Below are positions 42,752-55,609 of a stretch of DNA of 64,000 nt, one piece after another. Origin of the DNA: Enchytraeus crypticus (Eukaryota; Annelida; Clitellata; Enchytraeida; Enchytraeidae); the NCBI GenBank assembly GCA_905160935.1, contig CAJHZI010000807.1, positions 999,001 through 1,063,000 of the forward strand, in the 5' to 3' direction. The number at the start of each line of letters is the position of its first letter. The first letter of the stretch is position 1. Position numbers and translations under genes: made by a program. The notes under the pieces were generated by a model that saw only the letters and a program-made list of their open reading frames with translations, did no database searches and was not told where the DNA came from.

Positions 42752-42792
42752 GCTGGTAAAGCTAGGGTTAAGTTCTGTTTCCTCACTCACGT
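42752..42792 (-). mobile_element. SINE-A tail fragment
   Basis: AGCTGGTAAAGCTAGGGTTA then TTTCCTCACTCAC; a 40-nt remnant. Confidence 0.5.
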
Positions 42793-42855
42793 AATGTTCT
42801 GTTGAGGTATTTTCGTATTTACAAAAATGCACACACTTACTTATGATTCATTAAT

Positions 42856-44341
42856 CCCTTTCAGCACTGCCGGACGCATATATACGTCCCAGTGCTATAC
42901 TGCAAGACGCGTATATATACGTCCAATACATCTGATAAAATTAATATAGCAACCCATACATTGCAGTATTTGAGCATTGACTTGTCTCAGCACCTCCTAC
43001 AGTATAGTTCAAGCTTTCTATTCATCTCGAACACTAGATTGTTGGCCTCTCACAGCCTAAGTTATAAAACTTTTCTTCTTTTGATAAACACCTTTATTTT
43101 CCAATATTTGATTATAAACATTGAAACCCAATGTAGATGGAAGATTTATATAGGCCTATAATTAATTATTATAAAGGGGGAAAAGAAATTATTAAGTGAA
43201 GAAATCTCTCCAATTTATCTTGTCATGATAAAAAAAATCACTCAAAATGATCTTATTTCAGTTCATTATAAATATAATGTTTAGTTTCTGAATCTGCATA
43301 GGATAAATTTATGCGGTTTATAATATGAAGTAAAATAAGATGGCATAGTATAATATCATGTATTATGCATATTATAGTCTTACGAAATACACATTGTATG
43401 TGCGCTTGAATGGGAAATTCGACACTTCCTATTTTCTGTGCAGAATATATTTCGGAGCAAATATGCCACACCAGAACGTTTTGGATCACGAATCCTCACT
43501 TCTCTACAAAGGTCGTCTGCAACATACTTCAAGAAGTAGTCTATGTTTTTGCCTCATGCAGCTCAAATTGATGTATTTATAGTTCCAAGGTTTATTGTGG
43601 TAACAAGCGCTGGCTAGGTTCCTGTCTTCGTATACGAGAAAAGAAGTTTTGGCTGTGAAGTTCTGTGATCGCAGTATTTTAGGTTTCTTTTAAATACATC
43701 ATTTTATATTATATAAAGAATGTAATGTCAATAAATTAGCATATAGACCTTTTGTAAAAGGTATTTACTTTGAAAAATCACCTTATGTATTATTTCATTC
43801 GTTGGAGCGGCGCCACTATGCACACATAAAATGATTGTTTTGTGTCAGGCAACTGCAATGACATATATACTTAAAATGTAATATATCCTCTCTAGATATT
43901 CTATCTAGACATATATTAACTGTATATTAAGACATGTTTATCATCATTTGACAAAAAATTGAAATATAATTTTTTATATTATTTAAAATACCATTCTTTT
44001 AAACGATGAAGAAATACATAATAAATATATACGAATGTATAGAATATTGCCAGCCGTCAATAGAAGCACACACCCCTCCCCACTCTCCCATTAGGCTTTG
44101 TTTATTATGTGAGCAGAGTTACCGCTACATATTATAAAAAAAGTCTATATATATAGTAAAAATTTTGATGCCTTAGTGAATTTGTTAAATTTTACTGTAC
44201 TATTTTATGAAGACTTTATGTGGCAAAAACGAAATCGCGTAAAATCAAAATATATCAATATTTAAAAAAACTAATTAAAGTTAAGAAATACATGGCTGTA
44301 TCTAAGAGCAAATTTTGAATATAATGGCAGTGCTGAATGGG
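42856..44341. mobile_element. Possible non-autonomous piggyBac-like element
   Basis: The left end CCCTTTCAGCACTGCC and, reversed, the right end CCCATTCAGCACTGCC are inverted copies. TTAA flanks the left end and TTCAA the right, close to the piggyBac TTAA target. The left subterminal zone has palindromic GACG(C)ATATATACGTC motifs, typical of such ends. No transposase reading frame was found in its 1.5 kb. Confidence 0.5.
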
Positions 44342-46100
44342 TTCAACATTCCATGAACATAAATGGTTGGTATAGGTCCGTGGATTAAATTTTTTATTTG
44401 CAAATGCTGTGAATATTTAAGTATTATATATTTCTACATGTATATTATGCCATTGCTTGATAGTATCTGAAAATACTGTATTTCTGAATCTTTAGGCTTG
44501 ATAGATAGGCCTACACTTTAATTCATATATGTAAGTATGCCTACTATTAATGTTGCGAAAATAAAACGGTAAAGTAAATCAACTGGTTCATAATGTATCT
44601 GAAGTATAAATAATTAGGCCTATATTTGGCTCTTAACGCCTACTCAATACAGTTCATATAACCTTAATTATATTGGTTGAAGCTGATATATATATTTTGT
44701 GAACCTTGTTGGTACACTTAGGCCTAGTGTTGTCTTTGAATATAATTTGAGATTTTAACAAAATTATAATAAATTGTCTTCTTGTTTTTTTTCTTCAAAT
44801 TTGTCTGTTTTGGAGTACTAGACAATGTATGTCTAATTCTTTGACATAAATTCTTGTTCATGCCCTTATTTCGTCAAGGTTAGATTACTGTAGGCCTAAT
44901 AGCCTAAATAAAACTGAGAGCTTAAATGATTTTTAAGCGCATCATTTTGCAAGATCCTTCCCTGCAAATTCTGTTCACTGATAATATTAATGTCTCTCAT
45001 ATTTTGGTAACGTGACGCATGTTTGTATGTGTATTTTATTGTACGTTTCGTTTTTCTGTATGTAGACCTAATTGTTGTAAAGCATTGATATGCATTTGCA
45101 TAAAGTAGTCTACTCTTTTAAACACTGTGATTGTAGTTTAGCTTTTGGATTCTTGTAAGTGCTTTGTGCCCCACGTTTACCCTGACTCTGAGCTGTAAAT
45201 ATATTTTCTACATGTATGTTGATGCATCGTATTGTATGTAATGTGCAAATCTAACTATCTTGAAACCTTTATTTACTCTCATTTGTCCATCTGTCCTTGG
45301 TGGATGGAAAAATGAACAGTTGGGTGGAAGTGTTGATTTACACTTGAATCCCTCAATCGACAAATTATAATCCGAGACAGATTAAATAGGCCTATATTTT
45401 TTATCAAAAGTATTAGAAAGTTTACAAGCTGTTCTCTTTTCGAAAGGTTATCTCTTTGACTTTTCCTATCCACCAAATGTTCATGACCTGCGACCAACAA
45501 GTAAACCTCGATCCATTCCTCTAGTACTATTCCTTGGACTGATTAATCGGGTTCTTTCTCGCATCGTTTATGGACCTCTCACTCTGCTCATCGGTTTTAA
45601 TTTGGTTCCACAATGTTCGATGTTGTCATGGACAACTGTAGCACTTTAATCGCATTCTTCTTGTTGTTGTTCCGACTTGTGCGTTATTTCAATAACACAA
45701 CGCCATGCGCTTATTTAACTTTCCATGCACAATCTATTGAATCCATAAGATATTGTCATAGCCTGTAGTTAAAATCATCAGCCTTGATAACATATTGCAA
45801 CTTTCTAGATCATATCTTTACTAATCCTCTGCCACCGTAGGTGTGATTGAAAGGCCGTAGTAAATAGTTCGTAGTGCCTTAAATTGGCCGACTAATAGCA
45901 CATTAGCAATTTAATACGGACTTTAAATCAATCCAACGAGGGCTAGTTGCAAGGATTAGTGAAGATATAAAGTTGAAAGTTGAAATTTATTATCAAAATC
46001 TAAGACCTTAACTACAGATTATAATTATTCTATTTATTGTATAACTGTGTACCATAAAATAAGCGCATGGTATGCCAATAATAGAAGGAACGCTGAAGGG
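44342..46100. other. Spacer between the piggyBac-like element and the 26-bp minisatellite
   Basis: Holds a Rep-D copy (45530-45672) and five TAGGCCTA palindromes between 44506 and 45394. No gene seen. Confidence 0.5.
45530..45672 (+). repeat. Rep-D copy, full length
   Basis: CCTTGGACTGATTAATCGGG...TTCGATGTTGTCATGGACAA...GTAGCACTTTAATCG; colinear with 21118-21255. Confidence 0.65.
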
Positions 46101-46299
46101 GCGGCTTAACACTTCCTGGATGCCGGGGACTTGACGTATTTCCATTGTTTGTACTGCTGTTTATTCTTTGGTACAACTGATATATCCAGGTCTCATCGTC
46201 ATTTACGGTCGAAGCTCACTCTCCTAGTCTGCTCGTTCGAGAAGGTATCGACAGCTTGCTAAGCCACAGCTCCTAGTTTCAGTTTACGTGCTGCGGCTA

Positions 46300-46650
46300 C
46301 ACAGTCAATAGTGTCATACAGGCTACACAGACAATAGTGTCATACAGGTTACACAGACAAGAGTGTCATACAGGCTACACAGACAATAGTGTCATACAGA
46401 TTACACAGACAATAGTGTCATACAGGTTACACAGACAAGAGTGTCATACAGGCTACACAGACAAGAGTGTCATACAGGCTACACAGACAATAGTGTTATA
46501 CAGGTTACACAGACAAGAGTGTCATACAGGCTACACAGACAAGAGTGTCATACAGGCTACACAGACAATAGTGTCATACAGGTTACACAGTCTATAGTGT
46601 CATACAGGCTACACAGACAATAGTGTCATACAGGCCACATAGTCAATTGT
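46300..46650. repeat. Minisatellite, 26-bp unit
   Basis: About thirteen units of AGTGTCATACAGGCTACACA-GACAAT, alternating GACAAT/GACAAG and GGCT/GGTT. The repeat-borne open frames of 60-86 codons here are by-products. Confidence 0.9.
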
Positions 46651-47224
46651 CGATTGTATTTTTTAGATTGCACACTCTATTATTTCCTGAAATAAATCAA
46701 GAAGTGAAATCTATTAGAAATCATTAGTAGTGCATGTTAGTCGGTCCGTACATGCTATTTTTTATAAGAATTTCACTGTCGAATTGCACAAGATTTTTTT
46801 TAAAAAGGAGTGGTTAGAGAGAAGCGTTAGACGTGGAGATATGAAATAGTAGAGAAATGAGTATATACATCGGTATTAGACATTAGTACACTAATGGGGT
46901 CTATATTTGAACATAATGGTAAGAATATGTTTAAATAGATGAAGTTGTAGAGGCAGAGTCTATAAATCAATTAAAACATTTGTATGATAAATATAAGAAA
47001 TTTGTATAGTATGGATCTAAGAATAATTACTTTTTATCAATTAATGAGGCCTTTTACGGTGTATATGACATTAGGCTAGGTCTAAAGTAGAAATATTAAG
47101 TGAGCATTTTCATTTAAACAGATGTTAACTTTTTGCTTTTTTGTACAGACAGTATAACTATAATAGCATGAGTGAATATTACATATAGTTATTATGATAC
47201 AAAGAAAAAACTGTAGTCCCTTAA

Positions 47225-47355
47225 AGAATTGTATCACGTATTAATTCATCCAAGTACAGTATCACGTATTAATTCATCCAAGTATTGCATCATGTATTAA
47301 TTCATCCAAGTACTGTATCATGTATTAATTCATCCAAGTACTCTATCATGTATCA
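47225..47355. repeat. Tandem repeat, about 29-30 bp, five units
   Basis: Unit TATCATGTATTAATTCATCC-AAGTACTG. Confidence 0.8.
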
Positions 47356-47765
47356 ATACGGGAGAGAAGACTATTGTGTCTCAATTCATTCAAGAGTCAC
47401 ATTAGGGATCAAGTATCAGGCATTAACTGTATTAATAAACTAGAGTCAGGGAAATGATGTATAGATGCGATAATAATCAGTATGTATCACAATAGAGTAC
47501 ATAAGAGACGGACTACGAGAAGCGGTGAGTAGTAGCTGTGGAATTGAGTATTAAGTTAGTCAGTTGCTAGTCGGGACAGTTAAGCAGTTGGGCAGCCATC
47601 CAGCCAGTTTAAGCGTTAGGGAGAACTGCTACAGAGTTGAACGTTTACTCATTTTGGACATTTGCATGTATTTCAGGTAGACATTCGTTAATCATTTTGC
47701 AGTTTAAATGTGTAAGTTTACTTCTATAGTCCAAATAAATGTGTTGTGAACAGTCACGCTTTCTG

Positions 47766-47893
<128 letters not shown>

Positions 47894-48844
47894 AATATAC
47901 CGATGTCCTTCTCAATCGAGGGACAGTAGCAAGAAGTCCGGTTAACCCATCAATTACTTAGCCAATCTGCCTATCAGTTAATTAATTATTCATTCAACCA
48001 GTCAACTAATCTTTCGAGCATTAGCGCGGATGTATCATACATAGAATCAATCAAACGCCGACTAGCCCAAACTTTCATAGGTAGACTTACAGACAATCAC
48101 ACTTAGCCCATCTAAAAAGCCGTAGCGTTAGTCTATGTTACAAATTTAAGCTAGGATGTCCTGTAACTAGCCCGATACTCCGCTCTATCTAAAGTTTTTA
48201 GCGCAGGTTAACGTACTGCTTAAAATTCTTATTAGTTTCTCAAATGTTACTGACATATTCTGCGTTAATTACACATTCTACAAGTAGGCTACGTTAGAGA
48301 AACCGCATATCCTAAAATGGAAACAGATATTTCCTTGAACATATCATTCACATTGGTGCAATAGTGAAGTAGAGGAAGAAAACTATGGGACTAAGGTAGA
48401 TTAGAAAAGAAAAGCGTAAAACAATAAAAGCGATTTGTATACGTGAATATTTAAATATTTCCATTACCAGGCATGTAGTCAGCCGAACAATTACAATAAG
48501 CTAACAGAGACAGCTCGTTGCATTCCATGTCACATCTCGCTGTCGTATATTTGCTTGATCTGGCGTACAGATTTAGGGAAGCCTTACCGCATTGCCCCCA
48601 CGGTGGAGGCAAACCTTTATTCTGTGAAGTAATGTAATGCACATGGAAGAATGACATTTTATACGTATACATATACATGTACATGCATATGATAGCATTT
48701 ATGAATAATGTTATCCTGCATGATTACTAGCATTAACTTTCATAATTGTTTAGCAAATATCAATTTATGATTAGTCCATCTAGATTTTATTCTGATATGC
48801 CTAAATGCTTAATCAACAATTAATTAAACAATTTAGTGTCTACC

Positions 48845-49283
48845 AAACCTACAGAGTTTATGTTCAAGTTTGAATATCTCAGGTTATTGTTAATATTTTC
48901 AAATCAAACTTTTACCAATTACTAAAGGACTAATTTTAGTTACGGTGGCCAATTTTCATCCATTTTAGAACATAGATTGGCCAGTTATGCCAGTTTCAGC
49001 AGAGCAACCCCCGTGTTTTACCTAACAATGGTGTTTACTATAACGCTAAGGGCGGATTGCACTTCATTGACGAGAAGGTTAAGGTGAACGCTCAGTATTA
49101 CGTCAATACTTCGCTTCCCCAGCTGTTTGATGATTGCAATGCTCTTCTAACAAATGGTTTCATCTTTCAGCTGGATGGTGCTGGAGGAAAGCATATCGAA
49201 GAGTTAGTACTGCTAGCAGATACAGCTGGTTCTTTCTGAACTACCACGACGACCCTTTTCAGGGTCAACATAAAAACTTATAT

Positions 49284-49286
<3 letters not shown>
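48845..49286 (+). mobile_element. Second copy of the same truncated mariner derivative, 3' end lost
   Basis: Matches 37728-38440 in order: inverted-repeat sequence, then the [20 protein letters not shown] reading, then a deletion that joins QLDGAG to the GKHIEE region, and finally the tail before an (AT)n tract at 49287. The right inverted repeat is absent. Confidence 0.8.

Positions 49287-49353
<67 letters not shown>
49287..49353. repeat. (AT)n between mariner derivative and LINE-A
   Basis: AT run fills the seam between the truncated mariner copy and the LINE-A 3' end. Confidence 0.95.
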
Positions 49354-49355
<2 letters not shown>

Positions 49356-49777
49356 TAGTGCACTGCCCACTGGCAGGTCCATGATGGTATATATCGCCTC
49401 CACTCTTCTCTGTCTTCCGCCTTCCTCTTCATTTCCACATATGAGTGGGTCTTTAAATCATCTAACATACCTAATCTCGGCCTGCCCCTGCCTCTTTTTC
49501 CTTCCATTCTATCTTCTATGACCTCTTTTAATAGACCTTCCACTCTTAGAATGTGTCCTATCGAACTCTTCTTCCTATTTCTTAATACAATTTATCAACT
49601 GTCTATCTGTGCCAACTCTCTCTAGAACTTCCTCATTTGTAGCCTTTTGAGTACAACTAATCCTCTCCATTCTTCTCCAAATCCACATTTCCAATGCCTC
49701 CAGTTCCCTAATATCTTCCCTCCTTAAGGTCCATGTTTCACAACCATACAATAGCGTGGTTCAAACCAAAGTTTTCA

Positions 49778-49781
<4 letters not shown>
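49353..49781 (-). mobile_element. LINE-A 3' end fragment between two (AT)n tracts
   Basis: Reads back from AGTGCACTGCCCACTGGCAG; encodes MEGKRGRGRPRLGMLDD and [20 protein letters not shown]. One of the best preserved tails, bounded on both sides by (AT)n. Confidence 0.82.

Positions 49782-49782
<1 letters not shown>

Positions 49783-49839
<57 letters not shown>
49783..49839. repeat. (AT)n microsatellite
   Basis: At the 5' break of the LINE-A fragment. Confidence 0.95.
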
Positions 49840-49841
<2 letters not shown>

Positions 49842-50854
49842 ATATGTAATTTTGATCAGCCTTAATTAATTTAAACAACACCATGTTTATGGGCACCAAA
49901 TCGATCCTCTTACATCGCTTTACTGTTGGTTTGGTATCCACGACAATACTCGTCGATAGTTTAAGATTACTCGATAAAAGTAAACTTTTAAACTCTTTAA
50001 AATATTCGATAAATGTAAACGCTTAAACTCGTTAGAAGTAAGAAATGACAAAAAAGAACGCCGGAAGTTGCTTCTTATTCCAAACCTTTAATTTCTCTTT
50101 ATTAGGATTATTACTAAAAATCCAGATGTTTATACTTTGAATAATAAATTGAGATAAAAATCAGCTGTATAGCCTAAAATCTTGTTTAATATTTGCAGGT
50201 AAATAATATTTTAAAATATTTTGTTACTCTTCAGTTGAGTTGTTTTATGGGTTTTATTATTAATATAGCAAAGCGAAAGTACTGGAATAATTAGGTATAC
50301 ATAATGAATTACTTTTAAAGGTATTTTAAGTCTTGTATGTAAACCATTCAGGTTCATGTAGTGTAAGAAAAGTGGAGTGACGCTATTTATGTAACATGTG
50401 TACATGTTGCATTTATGTTACATGTGTGAGTAGTAGAATTTATTAGTTGTAAGCCGTTAAGTAGGGAATGAAACATATTAAAACTTTATTACGATATAAA
50501 ATCCTAAACCGTTGGCCAGTTCCACTGACGGTCTCCCGACGGATTTAATGTGTCGCCGCCGGCGACATTTTTTGGAGCTACGTTGGCTTAACGGTCTGCG
50601 ATAGCCGTTTTGACATAATATACGGAATTCTACTACAAAATATATGTTTTAATTAATTTGGGTGAAACAATATCAATAGTAGGATTATTTTTATTGGGTG
50701 TTTCCAGTGTAAGTACTGGAAATCTTATGGAATTTCCAATACTTCCACTGAAAATTCCAGGAGATTTCATGCATCACTTCAAGATACGTGTACCCGGCGC
50801 TCTTGGCTCCACCTCCAGACCTAGACTGCTAACCAGTTTGCTTTTCAACCACTG

Positions 50855-52395
50855 CTGCCCCTATCACTCTCTTTCATGAAATATCCTCTATAGAAGAAGA
50901 CGATAAAAGGGGCCCTGATTTAATGAAGGAGGAAATTTATTCTGCAATTAACAGTATGAAGAAGGGGAAGGCAGCTGGAATAGATGAAATCCCAGCAGAG
51001 TTCTTGAAAATTTTGGAAGGAGAAACACTCAGTAAGTTAATGGAGGTGTGTATGGAAGTGTACAATACAGGTATTTGGCCAGATGAATTTACCAAGTCAG
51101 TGTTGATCCCAATTCCCAAGAAAGCCAATGCTGTGGAGTGTTCGGATTACCGAACAATCAGCTTAATACTTCATGCATTGAAGATCTTATTAAAGATAGT
51201 AAATAATTGCATGCAGTCAAAAGCAGAGATGATATTGAGCAAGACACAATTCGGTTTTAGGAAAGAATGTGGAACAATGAGAAGCAATAGGGGTAATGCG
51301 GATTCTTTGCGAAAGAAGCTTAGAATATGGAAATGACATTTTTGTATGCTTTGTAGATTTTGAGAAGGCCTTTGACAGGATTGATTGGATAACGATGATG
51401 AATATCTTAAAATGAATAGGAATTAACTGGAGAGATAGAAGACTAATTTTGAACTTGTACATGAATCAAAAAGCAGTAATCAAAATCCAACAAAAATACT
51501 CAGAAGAAGGTTAAATAGGACGTGGAGTAAGACAAGATTGTAGCATTTCGCCGTGGCTGTTTAACATTTACGCTGAGGCAATGATGGATGAAGCCATGAA
51601 AGAATTGGAAGAAGGAACAAAAGTAGGAGGGAATTTGTTACAAGATGTACGATTTGCAGATGACCAAGGAATGGTAGCGGGCAGCGAGATTGGATTGCAG
51701 AAGATAATGGATAGGCTGAATGATACGGCTTTGAGATATGGCATGAAGATTAATATAAAAAAGGCCAAGGCTATGAGAGTGTCCAATAATAAAGGTGAAG
51801 TTAATATCACAATAAATGGTACGAAATTGGAACAGGTAAGGAGTTTCAAATATTTGGGTCATACTATAACCGATGACGGGAAATGTGAGACGGAAATATG
51901 CAGTAGGATTGCACAAGCAAAGGCAGCCTTTGGTAGTTAAAGATAGTGAAAACTTTGGCTTGGACCACGCTATTGTATGGGTGTGAAACATGGATCTTAA
52001 GGAAGGAAGATATTAGGAAACTGGAGGCATTGGAAGTGGATTTGGAGAAGAATGGAGAGGATTAGCTGGACCCAAAAGGTTATAAATGAGGAAGTCCTGG
52101 AGAGAGTTGGCACTGGTAGACAGTTGATAAATGTATTAAGAAATAGGAAGAAGAGACACATGATAGGACACATTCGGACAAGATAGGACACATTCTAAGA
52201 GTGGAAGGTCTATTAAAAGAGGTCATAGAAGATAGAATGGAAGGTAAAAGACGCCGGGGCTGGCCGAGATAGGTATGGTAGATGATTTAAAGACCCACTC
52301 ATATGTGGAAATGAAGAGGAAGGCGGAAGACAGAGAAGAGTGGAGGCGTTATGTACCATGCACCTGCCAGTAGGCAGTGCACTAAGAGAGAGAGA
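50855..52395 (+). mobile_element. LINE-A: longest copy of a non-LTR retrotransposon, reverse transcriptase to 3' end
   Basis: Reverse transcriptase blocks in order, spread over several frames: KGKAAGIDEIPAEFLK, the region YRTISL, FVDFEKAFDRIDW, RQDCSISPWLFNIYAEAMMD, the catalytic VRFADDQGMVAGS, KYLGHTITDDGKCETEI, then the C-terminal region ending at the hairpin tail CCTGCCAGTAGGCAGTGCAC. Frameshifts near 51330 and stops near 51415 and 51513 show it is dead. The family within the LINE classes was not resolved. Confidence 0.88.
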
Positions 52396-53405
52396 CAAGA
52401 AGACAAAGCGTTTGTTAGAGTTATAGCTCTCGATTTCAGTAAGGCATTTAGTGCCGTCACAGATGATTTCAAAGCTTTGCAAGCTGAATATTCCTGAATA
52501 TGTTAATGGATGGATTGATAGGGTTTTTCTGACCAGTCTCGTACGACCATCCTTGAAGGTTGAAGGCATCTTCTCCTAAAACAATAAATGCAAGTGTTGT
52601 CAAAGTCTCTGCCATTGGTCCTCCTGCGTTTCCTCTGATCTAAGGGCATTGCATTCAGCAAATTCTTTACTAAAATTTACTGATAGTACATATCTCATAG
52701 TACCATCAGCGCATCTTCATTTAACAGAAGAAGAATTAATGAACATAGAAAGTTGGACTGCAGTAAACAAATTCAGCTAAACAGATGTAACTCTTCAAGT
52801 AACCTAGTTTGAAGCGTTAAACAATTCAAGTGTCCTACTTAGATGGATTTGAACGATCTCAAATGTTTGGGGATCACAATTTCATGTAATTTTTCCTTTT
52901 CTTCTCATATATTCAATCTTATATTCTCGTACTCTAGCAATATTTTTGCTTTGTACTCTTGCGCACAAAAGGTCTGTCTAATGATCTCCTTCAGATAGTG
53001 TTCAAGGCTTCTACTCTTAGTAAATTATTCTACGCCTCACAATGTTGGTGGTGGTTTACCAATGCTGATGATAGAAACTGTCTAGAAGCATTTTTAAGAT
53101 GTGCAAAAAGGGCTGGTTTCTATAACAATGAGCTAGCTTTCGAGAATCTCTGCATGTCAGCTGATAGTAAGCTGTTTAGGGCAGTCTGTTATAATCCTAA
53201 CCACTTGTTGGCTCTGCTTTTGCCCCCACTAAACCAAATATTCATATCAAAATTTAAGAAACATTGACAAAAGAAGCTATGCAATGCCAACTAAGTATAG
53301 ATCCTGGAGTGATAAAAACTTTATGACTCGCATGATACTAAGTGATGTTACTAAACTAAAGCAAATTCAATCTTTGTTTAAAATGCATGGTTTGTATTTG
53401 CATTA
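52396..53405 (+). mobile_element. LINE-B: second, unrelated non-LTR retrotransposon fragment
   Basis: Reverse transcriptase blocks VIALDFSKAF, then in other frames SAIGPPAF...SDLRALHSANSLLKF and a decayed catalytic box (FTDSTYLIVP, Asp-Ser-Thr in place of Asp-Asp), then LSKLFYASQCWWWFTNADDR and FYNNELAFENLCMSADSKLF. The C-terminal block is typical of a LINE group widespread in aquatic invertebrates. It is inserted directly after the LINE-A tail, about 0.5 kb before the candidate PUF60 start exon. Confidence 0.8.
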
Positions 53406-53647
53406 GTATGACTTATCTTCTTGTATAGTGTATACTGTAATTATGTTCGTATATTTCATTTCGTATATTTGTATGTTACCTACCTGCGATTGTCAGATTA
53501 TTTTGAAATAAACGAAGATATATCTATACCTACTTAATATTAGTATAATATTTGTGCTTAATTACAGTCAGTAATATTAAATCGGTATTATTATAATAAT
53601 ACTTACTATTATAATAATACTGATAATAATAGTAATGATGATGACTG

Positions 53648-53782
53648 ACTTGAGCTAAGGGCGATGTCAGTAAGATATCTGACCACGGATTAATATTTGG
53701 GAGTCAAATCTTGGACTTGCCCATTACTGAGATCGCTTTCGGGAGATGAAGCTGACGTTGACATCTTTACAACTTTACTATA
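53648..53782 (+). mobile_element. SINE-A copy (diverged)
   Basis: GGGCGATGTCAGTAAGATAT, box B-like AGTCAAATCTTGG, body GATCGCTTTCGGGAGATGAA. About 80 nt upstream of the candidate PUF60 start exon. Confidence 0.65.
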
Positions 53783-53859
53783 TATATATAAATATATTAT
53801 GTATTCATTGATTGGTTGATATTCAGATTGTATAATAGTACTGTTGGATATAGTCAGTC

Positions 53860-53887
53860 ATGGATGGAAGACAGCTCTATGATACAG
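53860..53887 (+). CDS. PUF60: Candidate PUF60 first coding exon
   Basis: 28 nt, encoding MDGRQLYDT plus one base, followed by GTATTG. It ends in phase 1, exactly what exon 57358 needs, and an in-frame TAG lies three codons upstream of the ATG. A short charged leader is plausible for the family. There is no further homology, so another start exon in the 53.9-57.3 kb intron or further upstream remains possible. Confidence 0.4.
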
Positions 53888-55576
53888 GTATTGCAGCTCT
53901 TTCTAATTGTGATGTTTTATGTCTTAGGATAAAAAATTTACAAAGTTATGTATCTATTATTTTAATTGCTTTAATGAATTGTTGATAATGCATTGATCTG
54001 CTACACTTGTGTCACATTGTTTCTTAAAGCTTAGAATTAGGCCCATATTATTATGACCTCAACCAGTGACTAGAAGTTGCATTTAATGGCATTAATTCTT
54101 TATTAAATAGCTTGTGGATTTTCATGGCTTACCTTATCAAGTAACAATTATAGCAATTATGGTGCCACTGCTGTTAGTTACAACATGGAGCCTTATATTA
54201 CAAGATTGTGCCACACCTATTCAATGGATTGGGTTAACACTCTGCAAATTTTGAACCGAAGGCACTAGCTTTATGTGTGCATTCCATGATTCTGATCTAT
54301 ATTACGAAGTTTTACCTATCTCACCTTTTATTAACAAGCCCAAATATAAATCTAGTTTTAACTTTGCATAACAATACTGTAAAACTACAATGCTCCTAAG
54401 TCATTATATTCTGTCTTATTGCTGCACTGACTAAATTATATCTCACTTGTGTAGTATATAGTATGTCTAATATGCATGTATATATGATCTGAAAAATTAC
54501 CTTTTATTAATTATGTGATGTGATTTCTGTTTCTTTACTTCTACATACTTAATTAAATTGTTGTGAAAGTGTTTGACAGCTCCCAATGAACAGAAAATAT
54601 GTATTGAGTGACTGTAATTTCTGTGCATATAATATATATTCTCTGGCTTTGTGATGAACTTTCTCTACTATATGTTTGACATAATTTATGGGCCAATTGC
54701 TTTTGTAGTTCTAAACAAGAAATTGACACATTATAAGCGTTTTATGTAAAATGCAATTTTAGTTGTTGCTTACTGTAATTGTCTGTGCTTTGTAATCACT
54801 TCATTTAGCCTAAAACTAAAAGCATCTTCGACATTCTAATCTACTTTCAGAGAAAGTGAAGAGTTTTGCTGAGGATGGAAATAGTTCTAACGTTTTCCAC
54901 CTAGACTGTCATGAAGAGAAACACATTGTCAGACTCAAGCTGGCATATATTGTGTGATTGTGTGAACTGTTGACTAAAGATTTTCTGAAATGTAATTTGT
55001 GATTATTTAAACATTTAAATTTCATTAGTGCAGTATGGTGAAATACTGTGCTTTTGGGCCGCCTGTTGAAGGAATATTCTTTCAAACTAAGATTTTTCTG
55101 TTGACGTACATGCATAAGATACACAAAAGTATCTATCCTGGCGAAAATAATACTTAAAATAGAATTTCATAAAATATTGTGAATATTTTTCATGGCCTTT
55201 AGTCTGACATTTTTTGGAAATATGCAATTCGACATATGCTATGTAATTTGACTAATGTAGGCAAAAACATTTAAATATACTTTATATCCTTTTTGCAATG
55301 TTAAATTTGAGAATAAACTTAGGTGATAAGCAATATAAAATGACATCTCAAGTAAAATATGACTGCTGCTAAAAGTTTGCAATGTCGCTAATATATCAAA
55401 GGTGCATCCATAAATTATGAAATAGAGATAACTTTAATGCTACATGCTGAAAAATATTTGATGTGATATATCAATTACTATCACAAGGTGCTGGAATGTT
55501 ATATTTAAATTCATGCTACCTTCATGTATAAAAATTATGTATTATTATTTATTATGTATGTATTATATAATATTAT

Positions 55577-55609
<33 letters not shown>

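Noticed and set aside
46337..46623. 86- and 60-codon frames with SYRLHRQECHTGYTD repeats
   Set aside because: Direct translation of the 26-bp minisatellite; no start context or homology.
50658..50850. Small ORF before LINE-A
   Set aside because: Adjoins the LINE-A 5' break; no domain; could be degraded LINE sequence.
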